Shown here: positions 51,481 to 60,080 of the stretch, piece after piece | Position numbering within the stretch: the stretch's first letter is position 1 | How the letters are laid out: the number at the start of each line of letters is the position of its first letter | Assembly (NCBI RefSeq): GCF_009724245.1 | Contig: NZ_WNNK01000017.1 | Span: 62,001 to 126,000 of the forward strand | Source of the DNA: Pseudomonas spelaei | Lineage (GTDB): Bacteria; Pseudomonadota; Gammaproteobacteria; Pseudomonadales; Pseudomonadaceae | Reading direction: 5' to 3' | Length of the DNA: 64,000 nt | The notes under the pieces: model-generated | What the model was told of the DNA's origin: nothing | Databases searched by the model: none | What the model saw: only the letters and a program-made list of their open reading frames with translations | Made by a program: the position numbers and the translations under genes

Positions 51481-52776
51481 ATGCTGGAAAAGCTGTTTCA
51501 ACTCAAAGCACACAACACCAACGTGCGCACCGAGATTCTCGCTGGTATCACGACCTTCCTGGCCATGGCCTACATCCTGTTCGTCAACCCGAGCATTCTC
51601 GGCGAGACCGGCATGGACAAGGGCGCGGTGTTTGTCGCCACCTGTCTGGCAGCGGCCATCGGCTCCACCGTGATGGGTTTGATCGCCAACTACCCGATTG
51701 CCCTGGCACCGGGCATGGGCCTGAATGCCTTCTTTACCTACACCGTGGTCCTGCACATGGGCCATACCTGGCAAGTGGCGCTGGGCGCGGTATTCATCTC
51801 GGCAGTGCTGTTCTTCCTGTTGTCGATCTTCCGCATCCGTGAATGGATCATCAATAGCATCCCGCTGCCCCTGCGTTCGGCCATTGCCGCCGGTATCGGC
51901 CTGTTCCTGGCGCTGATCGCCCTGCACAACGCCGGTATCGTGGTCAGTAACCCGGCCACCATGGTTGGCCTGGGTGACCTGAAACAACCGGCACCGATCC
52001 TCGCCACCCTTGGTTTCGCGCTGATCGTAGCGCTGGAAGCCCTGAAAGTGCGTGGCGCGGTGTTGATCGGCATCCTCGTGGTCACCATCGCGTCCATCGC
52101 CTTGGGTTTCACCCCGTTCGGCGGCGTGATGTCGATGCCACCTTCCCTGGCCCCAACCTTCCTGCAACTGGATATCAAGGGCGCCCTGGATATCGGCTTG
52201 GTGAGCGTAATCTTCGCCTTCCTGTTCGTTGACCTGTTCGACAACTCCGGCACCCTGATCGGCGTCGCCAAGCGCGCCGGCCTGATGGGCAAGGATGGCC
52301 ATATGCCAAAAATGGGCCGTGCGCTGATTGCTGACAGCACCGCCGCCATGGCCGGTTCCTTGCTGGGTACCTCGACCACCACCAGCTACATCGAATCCGC
52401 AGCCGGCGTCAGTGCCGGTGGTCGTACCGGCTTGACCGCCGTCGTGGTTGCGATCCTGTTCCTGCTGGCGCTGTTCTTCTCGCCACTGGCTGCCAGCGTA
52501 CCGGCCTTCGCCACCGCACCGGCGTTGCTGTTCGTTGCCGTGCTGATGACATCGGGCCTTGCTGAAATCGACTGGGACGACATCACCGTCGCCGCACCTG
52601 TGGTCATCACCGCCCTGGCCATGCCATTCACCTATTCCATCGCCAACGGCATTGCCTTCGGTTTCATCGCCTGGACCGCCATCAAGCTGCTCTCGGGCCG
52701 CTACCGTGAGCTGAACCCCGCGCTGGTGATTCTGTCGATTCTGTTTGTGATCAAGCTGGGCTGGTTCAACGCATGA
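51481..52776 (+). CDS. NCS2-family purine permease (AzgA-like)
   Basis: A 431-residue inner-membrane transporter of adenine/guanine/hypoxanthine. About 13 membrane helices; NVRTEILAGITTFLAMAYILFVNP at the start and ANYPIALAPGMGLNAFFTY are the AzgA/PbuG signatures. GTSTTTSYIESAAGVSAGGRTGL contains the conserved substrate-site glutamate. Its stop overlaps the trmA start in ATGA (52773-52776), so the two are coupled. No riboswitch is seen upstream. Confidence 0.93.
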   Translation: MLEKLFQLKAHNTNVRTEILAGITTFLAMAYILFVNPSILGETGMDKGAVFVATCLAAAIGSTVMGLIANYPIALAPGMGLNAFFTYTVVLHMGHTWQVALGAVFISAVLFFLLSIFRIREWIINSIPLPLRSAIAAGIGLFLALIALHNAGIVVSNPATMVGLGDLKQPAPILATLGFALIVALEALKVRGAVLIGILVVTIASIALGFTPFGGVMSMPPSLAPTFLQLDIKGALDIGLVSVIFAFLFVDLFDNSGTLIGVAKRAGLMGKDGHMPKMGRALIADSTAAMAGSLLGTSTTTSYIESAAGVSAGGRTGLTAVVVAILFLLALFFSPLAASVPAFATAPALLFVAVLMTSGLAEIDWDDITVAAPVVITALAMPFTYSIANGIAFGFIAWTAIKLLSGRYRELNPALVILSILFVIKLGWFNA

Positions 52777-53852
52777 CTTTTGACGCCGCACACTACACCG
52801 TCCAACTGGAAGAAAAAGTCACGCGCTTGCGTGACCTGCTGGCGCCGTTTGACGCGCCCCAGCCTCAGGTCTTCGATTCGCCACTGCAGAACTTCCGCCT
52901 GCGCGCCGAGTTCCGCCTGTGGCGCGAAGAGGGTCAGCGCCACTACGCGATGTTCTCCCAGGACGACAAGCGCACGCCGATCCTCATCGAGGAGTTCCCC
53001 ATCGCCAGCCTGCGCATCAACCAGTTGATGCCGCAGCTCAAGGCCGCCTGGCAAGCCAGCGCTGCCCTGAGCCACAAGCTGTTCCAGGTGGAATTCCTGA
53101 CCACCTTGGCCGGCGATGCGATGATCACGCTGTGCTATCACCGTCCGCTGGACGAGCATTGGCACACGGCGGCAAACAAGCTGGCAGCCGACCTGAACGT
53201 CAGCATCATCGGCCGCTCCAAAGGCAAACGTGACGTGATCGGCCGCGATTACGTGGTTGAAAAACTCGACGTTGGCGGTCGTACCTTCAGTTACCGCCAA
53301 CCGGAAGGCGCCTTCACCCAGCCCAACGGCACGGTAAACCAGAAAATGCTCAACTGGGCCTATGAGGCCTTGGGCGATCGTCCCGACGACTTGCTGGAAT
53401 TGTATTGCGGCAACGGCAACTTCACCCTGCCACTGGCGACCCGTGTGCGTAAGGTGCTGGCCACCGAGATCAGCAAGACCTCGGTCAATGCCGCCTTGAG
53501 CAACCTCGATGAAAACGCTGTGGATAACGTCACTCTGGTGCGTTTATCCGCCGAAGAACTGACCGAAGCCCTGAACGAAGTGCGACCATTCCGCCGCCTG
53601 CATGGCATCGACCTCAAGCGCTACGAGTTCGGCAGCGTATTCGTTGACCCGCCGCGTGCCGGGATGGACTCGGACACCTGCGAGTTGACCCGGCGTTTCG
53701 ACAACATCCTGTACATCTCCTGCAACCCGCAGACGTTGGCGGCGAACATTGCTCAGTTGCATGACACCCATCGCATCACGCGTTGTGCCTTGTTTGACCA
53801 ATTCCCATGGACCCATCACATGGAATCGGGTGTGTTGTTGACCCGGCGGTAA
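52773..53852 (+). CDS. trmA: tRNA (uracil(54)-C5)-methyltransferase
   Basis: Makes 5-methyluridine (ribothymidine) at position 54 of tRNA; 359 residues. The SAM motif is LLELYCGNGNFTLPLA. VFVDPPRAGMD is present, the nucleophilic Cys is in ILYISCNPQTLA and the general-base Glu in HHMESGVLL. It is translationally coupled to the purine permease. Confidence 0.98.
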   Translation: MTFDAAHYTVQLEEKVTRLRDLLAPFDAPQPQVFDSPLQNFRLRAEFRLWREEGQRHYAMFSQDDKRTPILIEEFPIASLRINQLMPQLKAAWQASAALSHKLFQVEFLTTLAGDAMITLCYHRPLDEHWHTAANKLAADLNVSIIGRSKGKRDVIGRDYVVEKLDVGGRTFSYRQPEGAFTQPNGTVNQKMLNWAYEALGDRPDDLLELYCGNGNFTLPLATRVRKVLATEISKTSVNAALSNLDENAVDNVTLVRLSAEELTEALNEVRPFRRLHGIDLKRYEFGSVFVDPPRAGMDSDTCELTRRFDNILYISCNPQTLAANIAQLHDTHRITRCALFDQFPWTHHMESGVLLTRR

Positions 53853-54010
53853 ACCGCTCGAGTGCCGCACAAAAGAGCCGTCCTCGAGACTAATGCCGTT
53901 CAGTCAAGGAATGGAGATCCAGCAACCGAAGCAGATTCAGTGTGGGAGCTGGCTTGCCTGCGATGCAGACACCTCGATACTTCAGGTATACCGAGTTGAT
54001 CCAATCGCAG

Positions 54011-54188
54011 CATAGGTATCTACACAATCGCGCAGAGGTCCGATTTTTGTAGCCGCTGTCGAGGTACGAGGCTGCGATGGGTTGCGAAGCGCCCCCCGAG
54101 GGCGGTCCTGCGGCCCGCATCGCAGCCTCGTACCTCGGCAGCGGCTACAGGGTTTTCAGGGGGTTCAAGAAATGTGTAGATACCTATG
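54011..54188. mobile_element. 178-bp MITE with 16-bp terminal inverted repeats
   Basis: CATAGGTATCTACACA at 54011-54026 and its exact complement at 54173-54188 are the ends. The flanks CCAATCGCAG (54001-54010) and CCAATCTCAG (54189-54198) look like a 10-bp target duplication with one change. No coding capacity is present. The interior carries a family-2 REP pair (54049-54148). The transposase that moves it is not in the window. Confidence 0.8.
54049..54148. repeat. REP pair, family 2, inside the MITE
   Basis: GTAGCCGCTGTCGAGGTACGAGGCTGCGAT and, inverted, ATCGCAGCCTCGTACCTCGGCAGCGGCTAC, the same family as at 36183. Confidence 0.9.
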
Positions 54189-54282
54189 CCAATCTCAGGC
54201 AAGCCAGCTCCCACATGTGTTCTTCTCTGCCTTGAGCATTGCGTTCACTTGACTGACCAGCGTTAGTCCTCGAGACGGCTTT

Positions 54283-54729
54283 TCACAGAGGCTGCTCAGC
54301 CTTGCGTGGCCTGCCACCCTTCCGTCCATTGGCCCGTGCGGCCTCGGCCTTGACCGTACTGCTGCGCTTGCCATTGCGCGAGGCCACCAGGCTGACGGCC
54401 ATGTCCATCAACGGCTGGCTCATGGCAATCAACCCGGTGATCGAAACATGCAGGTCCCGGGCCTCACAACACAAGGCTGCCCCCGCGAAACCGACTTCAA
54501 GTTGCTGGAAATCCTGCGGGGAGAAGTCCTTGAACTCCGAGTAGTTAGCAGCAGGCAGCATCACGCGGCTGCCATCCGCAAACCCGATAGACAGACACTG
54601 GTCTTCATACCGGACGGTGGTGGCGTTCGCCCCTGGACGGTCAAGCTTTCGACCTCGGGCCAGCGCCTTGTCCACAACGGCTTCAGTGATCGGCTCGTCA
54701 GGCCTGGCCTTGGCTTTTACGGTTTTCAT
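54283..54729 (-). CDS. DUF2442 protein
   Basis: A 148-residue protein with a DUF2442 core (VRYEDQCLSIGFADGSRVMLPAANYSEFKDFSPQDFQQLEV). The tail is basic and glycine-rich (AEAARANGRKGGRPRKAEQPL), like a DNA-binding AT-hook. It overlaps the DUF4160 gene by 4 bases. Such pairs recur in bacteria and have been suspected of being toxin-antitoxin modules; here the basic tail would suit the antitoxin/repressor half. Function is unproven. Confidence 0.85.
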   Translation of the reverse strand: MKTVKAKARPDEPITEAVVDKALARGRKLDRPGANATTVRYEDQCLSIGFADGSRVMLPAANYSEFKDFSPQDFQQLEVGFAGAALCCEARDLHVSITGLIAMSQPLMDMAVSLVASRNGKRSSTVKAEAARANGRKGGRPRKAEQPL

Positions 54730-55154
54730 AAAAGAATCTCCACGCGGTCCGGCGCATCCACCAGATCCAATATTGTTCGTCGCCCCGCAACGTCGTGATA
54801 AGCACCTGCAATCACGTAGACACCACGCCGAAGCGCCAGCCCCGGTACCACTTCATCGGCCAGCCAATCCCACGACTGGTTTTCCAGGCACACCGTCTGC
54901 AGCTTTTCCCACCAAGTTTTTCGCGCCCGGTCCAGGCAAGCCGGCTGCATCAAGGTCTGGCGAATTCCTTCCAGGATTGCCACAGGTGGCCGACGCCGTT
55001 CAGGATCCACATCCCACAACTCGACTTGCCCGTCCAGGAAGCCAAACCGAAACCGCGCATTCCATTCCTTGCCTGCTACATGCACATGGGGCGGGCAATG
55101 TTCGTCCCTGAGAAACACCGCAATCACATGTCCTTTGTAAGTGCCTATTTTCAT
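54726..55154 (-). CDS. DUF4160 protein
   Basis: A 142-residue protein starting MKIGTYKGHVIAVFLRDEHCPPHVHV, with the HCPPHVHV and DVDPERRRPP blocks of DUF4160. DUF4160 is normally about 80-100 residues, so the C-terminal ~60 residues (from about WDWLADEVVPGLA) are an addition. It comes first of the two-gene unit and overlaps its partner in ATGA. The histidine cluster might bind metal. It lies in the place where hasD would be expected. Confidence 0.8.
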   Translation of the reverse strand: MKIGTYKGHVIAVFLRDEHCPPHVHVAGKEWNARFRFGFLDGQVELWDVDPERRRPPVAILEGIRQTLMQPACLDRARKTWWEKLQTVCLENQSWDWLADEVVPGLALRRGVYVIAGAYHDVAGRRTILDLVDAPDRVEILL

Positions 55155-55211
55155 CGTAACCCATCCGTTAGGTTGTTTTCCGTCGATTAACACTTTTCCA
55201 GGCGCAAACCG

Positions 55212-55290
55212 ACAACCGGCTCCATCTACCGGAGCTGTCTCACAGATTAGTAACGGTCGAAAGACCTACAAAGGGAGGGTTGTAACCATT
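55212..55290 (+). ncRNA. Candidate structured leader upstream of a truncated ORF
   Basis: A short non-coding stretch with several small stems: ACA..GCTCC/GGAGC..TGT (55212-55238), GGTC-GAAA-GACC with a GNRA-type tetraloop (55255-55266), and GGTT-GT-AACC. A GGGAGGG run follows. It leads straight to the short frame at 55292. It may be a decayed regulatory leader carried in from elsewhere; no family was recognised. Confidence 0.3.
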
Positions 55291-55291
55291 C

Positions 55292-55396
55292 ATGCCGAGC
55301 GTCGATCAGGCGTTAGAAAACGCTGAACGGCGGCGAAGTTTCATACAGCGAATGACGGAACAATCCGCCATTCGTGTCTTTTATGTCGCAGCCAAG
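55292..55396 (+). pseudogene. Possible truncated ORF start next to hasA
   Basis: MPSVDQALENAERRRSFIQR and about 15 further codons read like the N terminus of a real protein, behind the leader-like element. The frame then runs antisense through hasA, so no intact gene remains. It could be the stump left by the rearrangement that removed hasDEF, or chance. Confidence 0.25.
55350..55373 (-). terminator. Hairpin after hasA
   Basis: On the minus strand GAATGGCGGA-TTGT-TCCGTCATTC forms a 10-bp stem with one G-U pair, 24 bases past the hasA stop, without a T-run. A hairpin after hasA also occurs in other has operons, where it limits readthrough into hasD. Confidence 0.5.
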
Positions 55397-56017
55397 TCAG
55401 GCCGCAAATGCCCAGTCCTGCGCCACATCCTGTACACCCACCAACGCCACAGCACCCGCGTCTGGAGTCGCGTGACCCAGACCGGCGGCAGCCAGTTGGT
55501 CGAAGGTCGATGCAGTGGACAGGCCGAAGTCGTCCAGCACGTTGTTGAGCACGCTTTCCAGCGCCGTGGTGTTGCCCTGCATCAGGTTGAAGATCACGTC
55601 CTGCACGCTATTACCAACACGGCCGGCACCTTCGGCAGCGGACAGGTCCAGGCCGTTGAAGGCCACCTTGTAATCGCTGAGGTTGAAGTCACTGCCATTG
55701 CCGCCGCTTAGGCCAGTGCCCAGCTCGACGTTATCCAGGTTGCCCCACAGGTAGTGGTTCAGGTTGTTGCCGGCAGGCAGTGATGGGTTGAAGACATAGT
55801 GCAGGCCTTGGCTGGTGTTGCTGTCGGCAATGAATGCGTATTCGGAATTGTTGGCGCCGTGAGTCGAGTACTGGTCGCCGCTGAACGTGCCGTTGCTGAA
55901 GCCACCCGTATTGCCTTGGCCGTGGCCGGCCGTCTGGAAGCCCGTTGCCCAGCTGGTCAGGTAATCCGACACCGAAATAGAACCGAGCGCCGACTGGTAA
56001 TTAACAGAAATAGTCAT
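55397..56017 (-). CDS. hasA: Haemophore HasA
   Basis: Secreted haem-scavenging protein; 206 residues from MTISVNYQSALGSISVSDYL, no Sec signal. The haem ligand His32 is in TAGHGQG; the tyrosine ligand is in GLHYVFNP (Tyr74) and the stabilising His in LNHYLWG. A ~5-residue insertion lies between them relative to P. aeruginosa HasAp. The C terminus (FDQLAAAGLGHATPDAG... QDWAFAA) is the type I secretion signal. It follows hasR by 105 bases. The exporter genes hasDEF are missing downstream. Confidence 0.96.
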   Translation of the reverse strand: MTISVNYQSALGSISVSDYLTSWATGFQTAGHGQGNTGGFSNGTFSGDQYSTHGANNSEYAFIADSNTSQGLHYVFNPSLPAGNNLNHYLWGNLDNVELGTGLSGGNGSDFNLSDYKVAFNGLDLSAAEGAGRVGNSVQDVIFNLMQGNTTALESVLNNVLDDFGLSTASTFDQLAAAGLGHATPDAGAVALVGVQDVAQDWAFAA

Positions 56018-56122
56018 CACTGAACCTCGTTATAAACAACGCTATTGATCAGCACGCACGTGAGGCGCACTTTTTGCCCACCCTTGGGCAAAACCGGTTC
56101 GATCAAGCAGGCAACGGCCCAA

Positions 56123-58879
56123 TCAAAATTTGTATTCGAGCATCCCGCTCAATGTGCGACCGCGGGCCAGGCTCAGGTTATTGGCATCGCCCATGGCGAC
56201 GAAATAGGCTTCATCGGTGGCGTTTTCCAGGGCCATGGCGATGTTCAATTGGTCGGTCATCCAGTAGCTGGCGTACAGGTCGTAGACGGTGTATTTGGGC
56301 CACGTCGCCTGGTCGATGAACTGGTAACCCTGGCTGTTCAGGTTTTCACCATTGCCCGAGCTGTAGCGCACGCGCATCCCGGTATCCAGGCGTTTGTCGA
56401 GGAACCTCGCACCGACGGTCAGCGAGCCGCGATCGGCGGGCATGTAGGTGGCGTTACCCATGATCCGGCCGCAACTTTCCTTGGCGTTGGCCACCGGGTC
56501 GTCCAGCACTTCATAGGTGGTGACTGGCCGGATACCGATGCGGCCGTTGGGCAACGTATAGCGTTCAAGCCGGGTGGTACTCGGGCCGTTTTTCTTGGCG
56601 CCGCCCAGGTAATAGTTCTTTGAGCAGAAGTCATTACTGCCAATCATGTGGGTGTAGCTGAGGTTGGTATAGGCGCGGCCCATGTCATAGTTGAGCTGGT
56701 ATTCCACGCCCTTGAAGCGTGTGTCGTTGAGGTTGTTGGTGTACGCCATGATGCCGTTGAAACCGCCCACCGACGTTTCCGGCAAGCTCACACTGGTGTT
56801 GAGGAAGGAAAAATTTTCGATCTTGGTATCGAAGTACGCCACCTTGATGCCCAGTCGATCGTTATTGAAAAACAACGATTCCTTGAGCACGTTCAGGCCC
56901 ACTTCCCAATCGCGAGATTCCTCTGGCTTGAGGTACGGATTGGGGAATACCCGCTCACCCGACCCACCGCCGTGAGGCCGGCCGCTCATGAAGGTTTCCG
57001 TGACAGCCGGTGGCCGCCAGCCCTTGCCCCAGCGGGTATACAGTTGCAACCAATCGACCCCGGGCTTGATACCGATACCGAAGGTGGGGGAAAAACGCCC
57101 TTCCTCACGGTCGATATCGAAGATGTCCTCGACCCGCTTGGCGCCCACGGTACTGGAGTAAAAACGGTCACGCTTGTACAGGGTCATGCCCGTGACGCCC
57201 TCCAGCCGATAGCGGTCGTAGCGCAAGCCCGCGTCAAGGGTCAGCCAGTCGTCGTACTCGTATTGCAGATTGTTGAACAGGCTGGCAATGGTGCGCTTGC
57301 CAGCCGGATCGGCGCCAGCAGCATAGGGCAGAGAGCCGAAATTGTTGGTGTTGGTGGACTCGATCTTGTTGGTCCGCGGCTTGAATTTGTCCTGGTACAT
57401 CTCCAGGCCGTAGTTCCAACTCAAATGGCCGAAACGCTCCAGGTCGAATCGTGAGGTGTTGTCAGCTTGCAGGCCCCAAGTGTCGGTCTGGAAATGGTCG
57501 GTATAGCCCGGGGTGTAGTTGCCGGAACTGAGGGACGCGGTGTTCGGCGAATTGGCCCGATCCAGTTGCGTGCTGACATAGTAGGCCTTGGCCTTGAAAT
57601 CGATCAGCGGGTTGTCCGGGCTGTAGCTGTAATCCAGCGCGACGTTTTTCGCGTTGAGGTTGTTTTTGCTGTTACGCAGGTAATACGTGCTCTGCAAATC
57701 GTCGGCGATATAGCCCCAGGCATCATTGCTGTCGCTGTCGCTTTCCAGGTAGCTCAGTTGCACCCGCTGATCGTTGGGCAGGTTGAGTCCGAACTTGGCG
57801 ATCTGCGAGCGGGTCACGCTGCCCGTATCGCCGACTTCGCTATTGAGCCAATCCTTGAACGCCTCGGGTGCGTACTTCTTGGCCCGCAGGTTGCTGCCCA
57901 GGTTGTCGGCGTTGTGAGTGCCACCCCGGTAATTACCAAAGTGCCGCTCGCTGTAACCCAGCAACACGTCACCACGCTCATCACCAAAAGCGAACACACC
58001 GCTGCCGTTGAAGTTCGTGCCATTGCCCATTTCACCCAGGCCGTTGCCGGCACGAATACGCCCGCCGTACGCCTTGCCATCGGTGAGAAACTCGCTGGCC
58101 TCCAGGGTCTTGAAGGTAGCGATCCCGCCGAGCACCGCCGCGCCGCCCATGCCCGACTGACTGCCCTTGTCGATCTCTACACTGGAAACAAACTCCGGAT
58201 CGATTAGCATCGTGCCATTGCGTTGCTGGTGGCCGTTGACGTTGAAGTTCTGGCGCATGCCGTCGATGTTCATGTTGACCCGGCCGTAGTCCTGCACACC
58301 GCGAATGTTCACCGACAGGCCCGGGTCGCGCTGATTGACGGCGGTGTAGACACCGGCAGTTTCTTCCAGCATGTCGGCGGCGTGCCGAGGTGGGCGTTTA
58401 TCGATCTGATCGCGGGTGATCACCGCAACGGAGCGCGGTGTCTGGTACACCCAATCGCTGGCCTGCCCTTCGTTGTGGCCGGTGATGGTGGTGGTACCCA
58501 GGGCCATGGCGCCGCCATGTTCGGCACTGACGCGGTTCAACGTAACCTGGCGTTCACCCGTAAACCGGTATTCAACCGGCGCACTGCCCAATAAACGGGC
58601 CAAGCCCTCCTGAGCGCTGTAACGCCCCTTGAGCGCGAGGCTCTGCAGGCCTTGCAGGCGTGCACTGTCGAACAGCACTTGCACACCGGCCTGGTCAGCG
58701 AAGGACAGCACCGCGCTGCCCAGAGATTGAGCGGGGACATCGAACATCAATATGGCGGGCCGCGAAACTTCCTCCGGGGGGTCGGCGGCATACGCCTGAC
58801 CCGCCGTGACAAACAGCCCCAAGTGAACGGCAAGGGCCACCCGGCTACCGGTGGTGCGCACCCTGATGATTGCAGACAT
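56123..58879 (-). CDS. hasR: TonB-dependent haem/haemophore receptor HasR
   Basis: Outer-membrane receptor that takes haem from HasA; 918 residues with a signal peptide ending near GQAYA-AD. The N-terminal STN signalling domain (FDVPAQSLGSAVLSFADQAGVQVLF) should contact the anti-sigma factor HasS. The plug (VNIRGVQDYGRVNMNIDGMRQNF) and a 22-strand-type barrel ending MLEYKF follow. hasI-hasS lie directly upstream, so this is a surface-signalling receptor. Confidence 0.95.
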   Translation of the reverse strand: MSAIIRVRTTGSRVALAVHLGLFVTAGQAYAADPPEEVSRPAILMFDVPAQSLGSAVLSFADQAGVQVLFDSARLQGLQSLALKGRYSAQEGLARLLGSAPVEYRFTGERQVTLNRVSAEHGGAMALGTTTITGHNEGQASDWVYQTPRSVAVITRDQIDKRPPRHAADMLEETAGVYTAVNQRDPGLSVNIRGVQDYGRVNMNIDGMRQNFNVNGHQQRNGTMLIDPEFVSSVEIDKGSQSGMGGAAVLGGIATFKTLEASEFLTDGKAYGGRIRAGNGLGEMGNGTNFNGSGVFAFGDERGDVLLGYSERHFGNYRGGTHNADNLGSNLRAKKYAPEAFKDWLNSEVGDTGSVTRSQIAKFGLNLPNDQRVQLSYLESDSDSNDAWGYIADDLQSTYYLRNSKNNLNAKNVALDYSYSPDNPLIDFKAKAYYVSTQLDRANSPNTASLSSGNYTPGYTDHFQTDTWGLQADNTSRFDLERFGHLSWNYGLEMYQDKFKPRTNKIESTNTNNFGSLPYAAGADPAGKRTIASLFNNLQYEYDDWLTLDAGLRYDRYRLEGVTGMTLYKRDRFYSSTVGAKRVEDIFDIDREEGRFSPTFGIGIKPGVDWLQLYTRWGKGWRPPAVTETFMSGRPHGGGSGERVFPNPYLKPEESRDWEVGLNVLKESLFFNNDRLGIKVAYFDTKIENFSFLNTSVSLPETSVGGFNGIMAYTNNLNDTRFKGVEYQLNYDMGRAYTNLSYTHMIGSNDFCSKNYYLGGAKKNGPSTTRLERYTLPNGRIGIRPVTTYEVLDDPVANAKESCGRIMGNATYMPADRGSLTVGARFLDKRLDTGMRVRYSSGNGENLNSQGYQFIDQATWPKYTVYDLYASYWMTDQLNIAMALENATDEAYFVAMGDANNLSLARGRTLSGMLEYKF

Positions 58880-59014
58880 CTTCGTTATCCCTTCGCTGAC
58901 CGCTCTTTTATGCGAATACTTCTCAACTAGAAAGACGTGTCAGGGCCAGGAAGTCAGTAAGGTTTTTTGAAGATTCTTTCGGAAGGAGGGAAATAACGAA
59001 GCCGGAAACTGACG
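58880..59014 (-). promoter_or_regulatory. hasS-hasR gap, probable HasI-dependent promoter
   Basis: The 135 bases should hold the hasR promoter. On the minus strand CACGTC about 60 bases before the ATG resembles the -10 of iron-starvation sigma promoters, and TGAGAAGTATTC near 58920 is weakly Fur-like. No precise promoter call can be made. Confidence 0.35.
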
Positions 59015-60019
59015 TCAGTAGATAAGGCTGACACCGGCCAGATCGAACCGCTTGACCTGCAACTCTTCGGTCAAGGTGCCCAAGGCGGCGTCGAGCATGT
59101 CGAGGCGGAACACCCCGCTGACCTCGCGATCAGCCAAGTCTGCGTTGGTCAACACCACGCGACCGGGGCGATAGCGGTTAAGTTGCTCGATCACCTTGGT
59201 CAACGGCAGGCGATCAAACACCAGCACGCCGCGGCGCCAACTGGTGGCACGTTGCAGGTCCAGAGTGTCGAGGGTCGTCACCCCGTCCCGGGGGCTGTAG
59301 CGTACCGCCTGTCCTTCCTTGAGAATCGCGTCGGTCGAGCCCTTTTGCGGCGGCGCATGCAGCGTCACTGCCACGCTGTGTTGCAGCACGCCGACCCAGG
59401 CCTGCTGATCGTCCTCGCGCCCGACCACAAACCGCGTGCCCAAGGCGCGGGTTTGACCGCTGGCGCTCTGCACCACAAAGGGCCGGGTTTCGTCACCCGT
59501 CATCGGCGCCACGTCAAAAATCGCCGAGCCGGCCAGCAGACTGATGCGCCGCTGGGTTGCGTCGAAGTCCAGGCGAATCGCGCTGGAGGAATCCAGCTCG
59601 ACAGTGCTGCCATCCGCCAAATGCACGGTGCGGACTTCGCCCTTATGGGTCAGGTAGTCGGCTTGCGTTTGCAACAACGCCTCCGGCCCGCGCACCCACC
59701 CAACGCCGACCACCACCAGCAACAGCGCGACACTCGCCGCCACGCGCCAGCTTCTGCGGCGAGGGGAACGCCCCATGGGCCCACTGACAGCATCAGGACG
59801 TTGGCGCGAGGCAAGTGCTGCCGGATTGTGATGCGCGTCACCCAGCGCGGCCCACGTCTGCTCGGCGTACCGCAGGGCCGATTCATGGCGGCTGTCCCGG
59901 GCAATCCAGTGCCGCAGTTCAGCCTGTTCGTGCTCATCAAGGGCACCGGCGTGCAAGCGCACCGCCCATTCGGCAGCCGCCTCGGTAATGCTGTGCTGTT
60001 GCGGACCCTGGCTATTCAC
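59015..60019 (-). CDS. hasS: FecR-family anti-sigma factor HasS
   Basis: Inner-membrane regulator holding sigma factor HasI until haem-loaded HasA binds HasR; 334 residues. The N-terminal cytoplasmic domain has the FecR pattern (AAEWAVRLHAGALDEHEQAELRHWIARD). One membrane helix is at about 93-110 (VAASVALLLVVVGVGWV). The periplasmic part has the FecR and STN-like ends (LTKVIEQLNRYRPGRVVL, SGVFRLDMLDAALGTL). It is 61 bases after hasI. Confidence 0.93.
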   Translation of the reverse strand: MNSQGPQQHSITEAAAEWAVRLHAGALDEHEQAELRHWIARDSRHESALRYAEQTWAALGDAHHNPAALASRQRPDAVSGPMGRSPRRRSWRVAASVALLLVVVGVGWVRGPEALLQTQADYLTHKGEVRTVHLADGSTVELDSSSAIRLDFDATQRRISLLAGSAIFDVAPMTGDETRPFVVQSASGQTRALGTRFVVGREDDQQAWVGVLQHSVAVTLHAPPQKGSTDAILKEGQAVRYSPRDGVTTLDTLDLQRATSWRRGVLVFDRLPLTKVIEQLNRYRPGRVVLTNADLADREVSGVFRLDMLDAALGTLTEELQVKRFDLAGVSLIY

Positions 60020-60080
60020 GTGTGAATCTCAAACTCTCGTTATGTACGCTGTGACGTTTGACCTTGAATTCTTCGGTAAT

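Larger units (their letters stand above)
53942..54214. repeat. REPIN (family 1) split by an inserted MITE
   Basis: The left arm GTGGGAGCTGGCTTGCCTGCGAT and the last part of the right arm (GGCAAGCCAGCTCCCAC) are intact. The right arm is broken by 178 bases. Removing these and one copy of the flanking decamer restores a normal REPIN of 85 bases, like the copy at 33173. This fixes the order of events: REPIN first, insertion second. Confidence 0.9.

Noticed and set aside
51349..52791. 480-codon open frame opposite the purine permease
   Set aside because: Gly/Gln/Asp-rich shadow of a membrane protein gene.
54010..54198. An IS with a transposase inside the interrupted REPIN
   Set aside because: Only 178 bases with no coding capacity, so called a MITE instead.
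55155..55396. Remnant of hasD downstream of hasA
   Set aside because: Neither strand translates to an ABC-transporter segment; the space is too short and shows leader-like sequence instead.
55292..55711. 139-codon frame on + strand reaching into hasA
   Set aside because: Only the first ~35 codons could be a real remnant; the rest is antisense to hasA.
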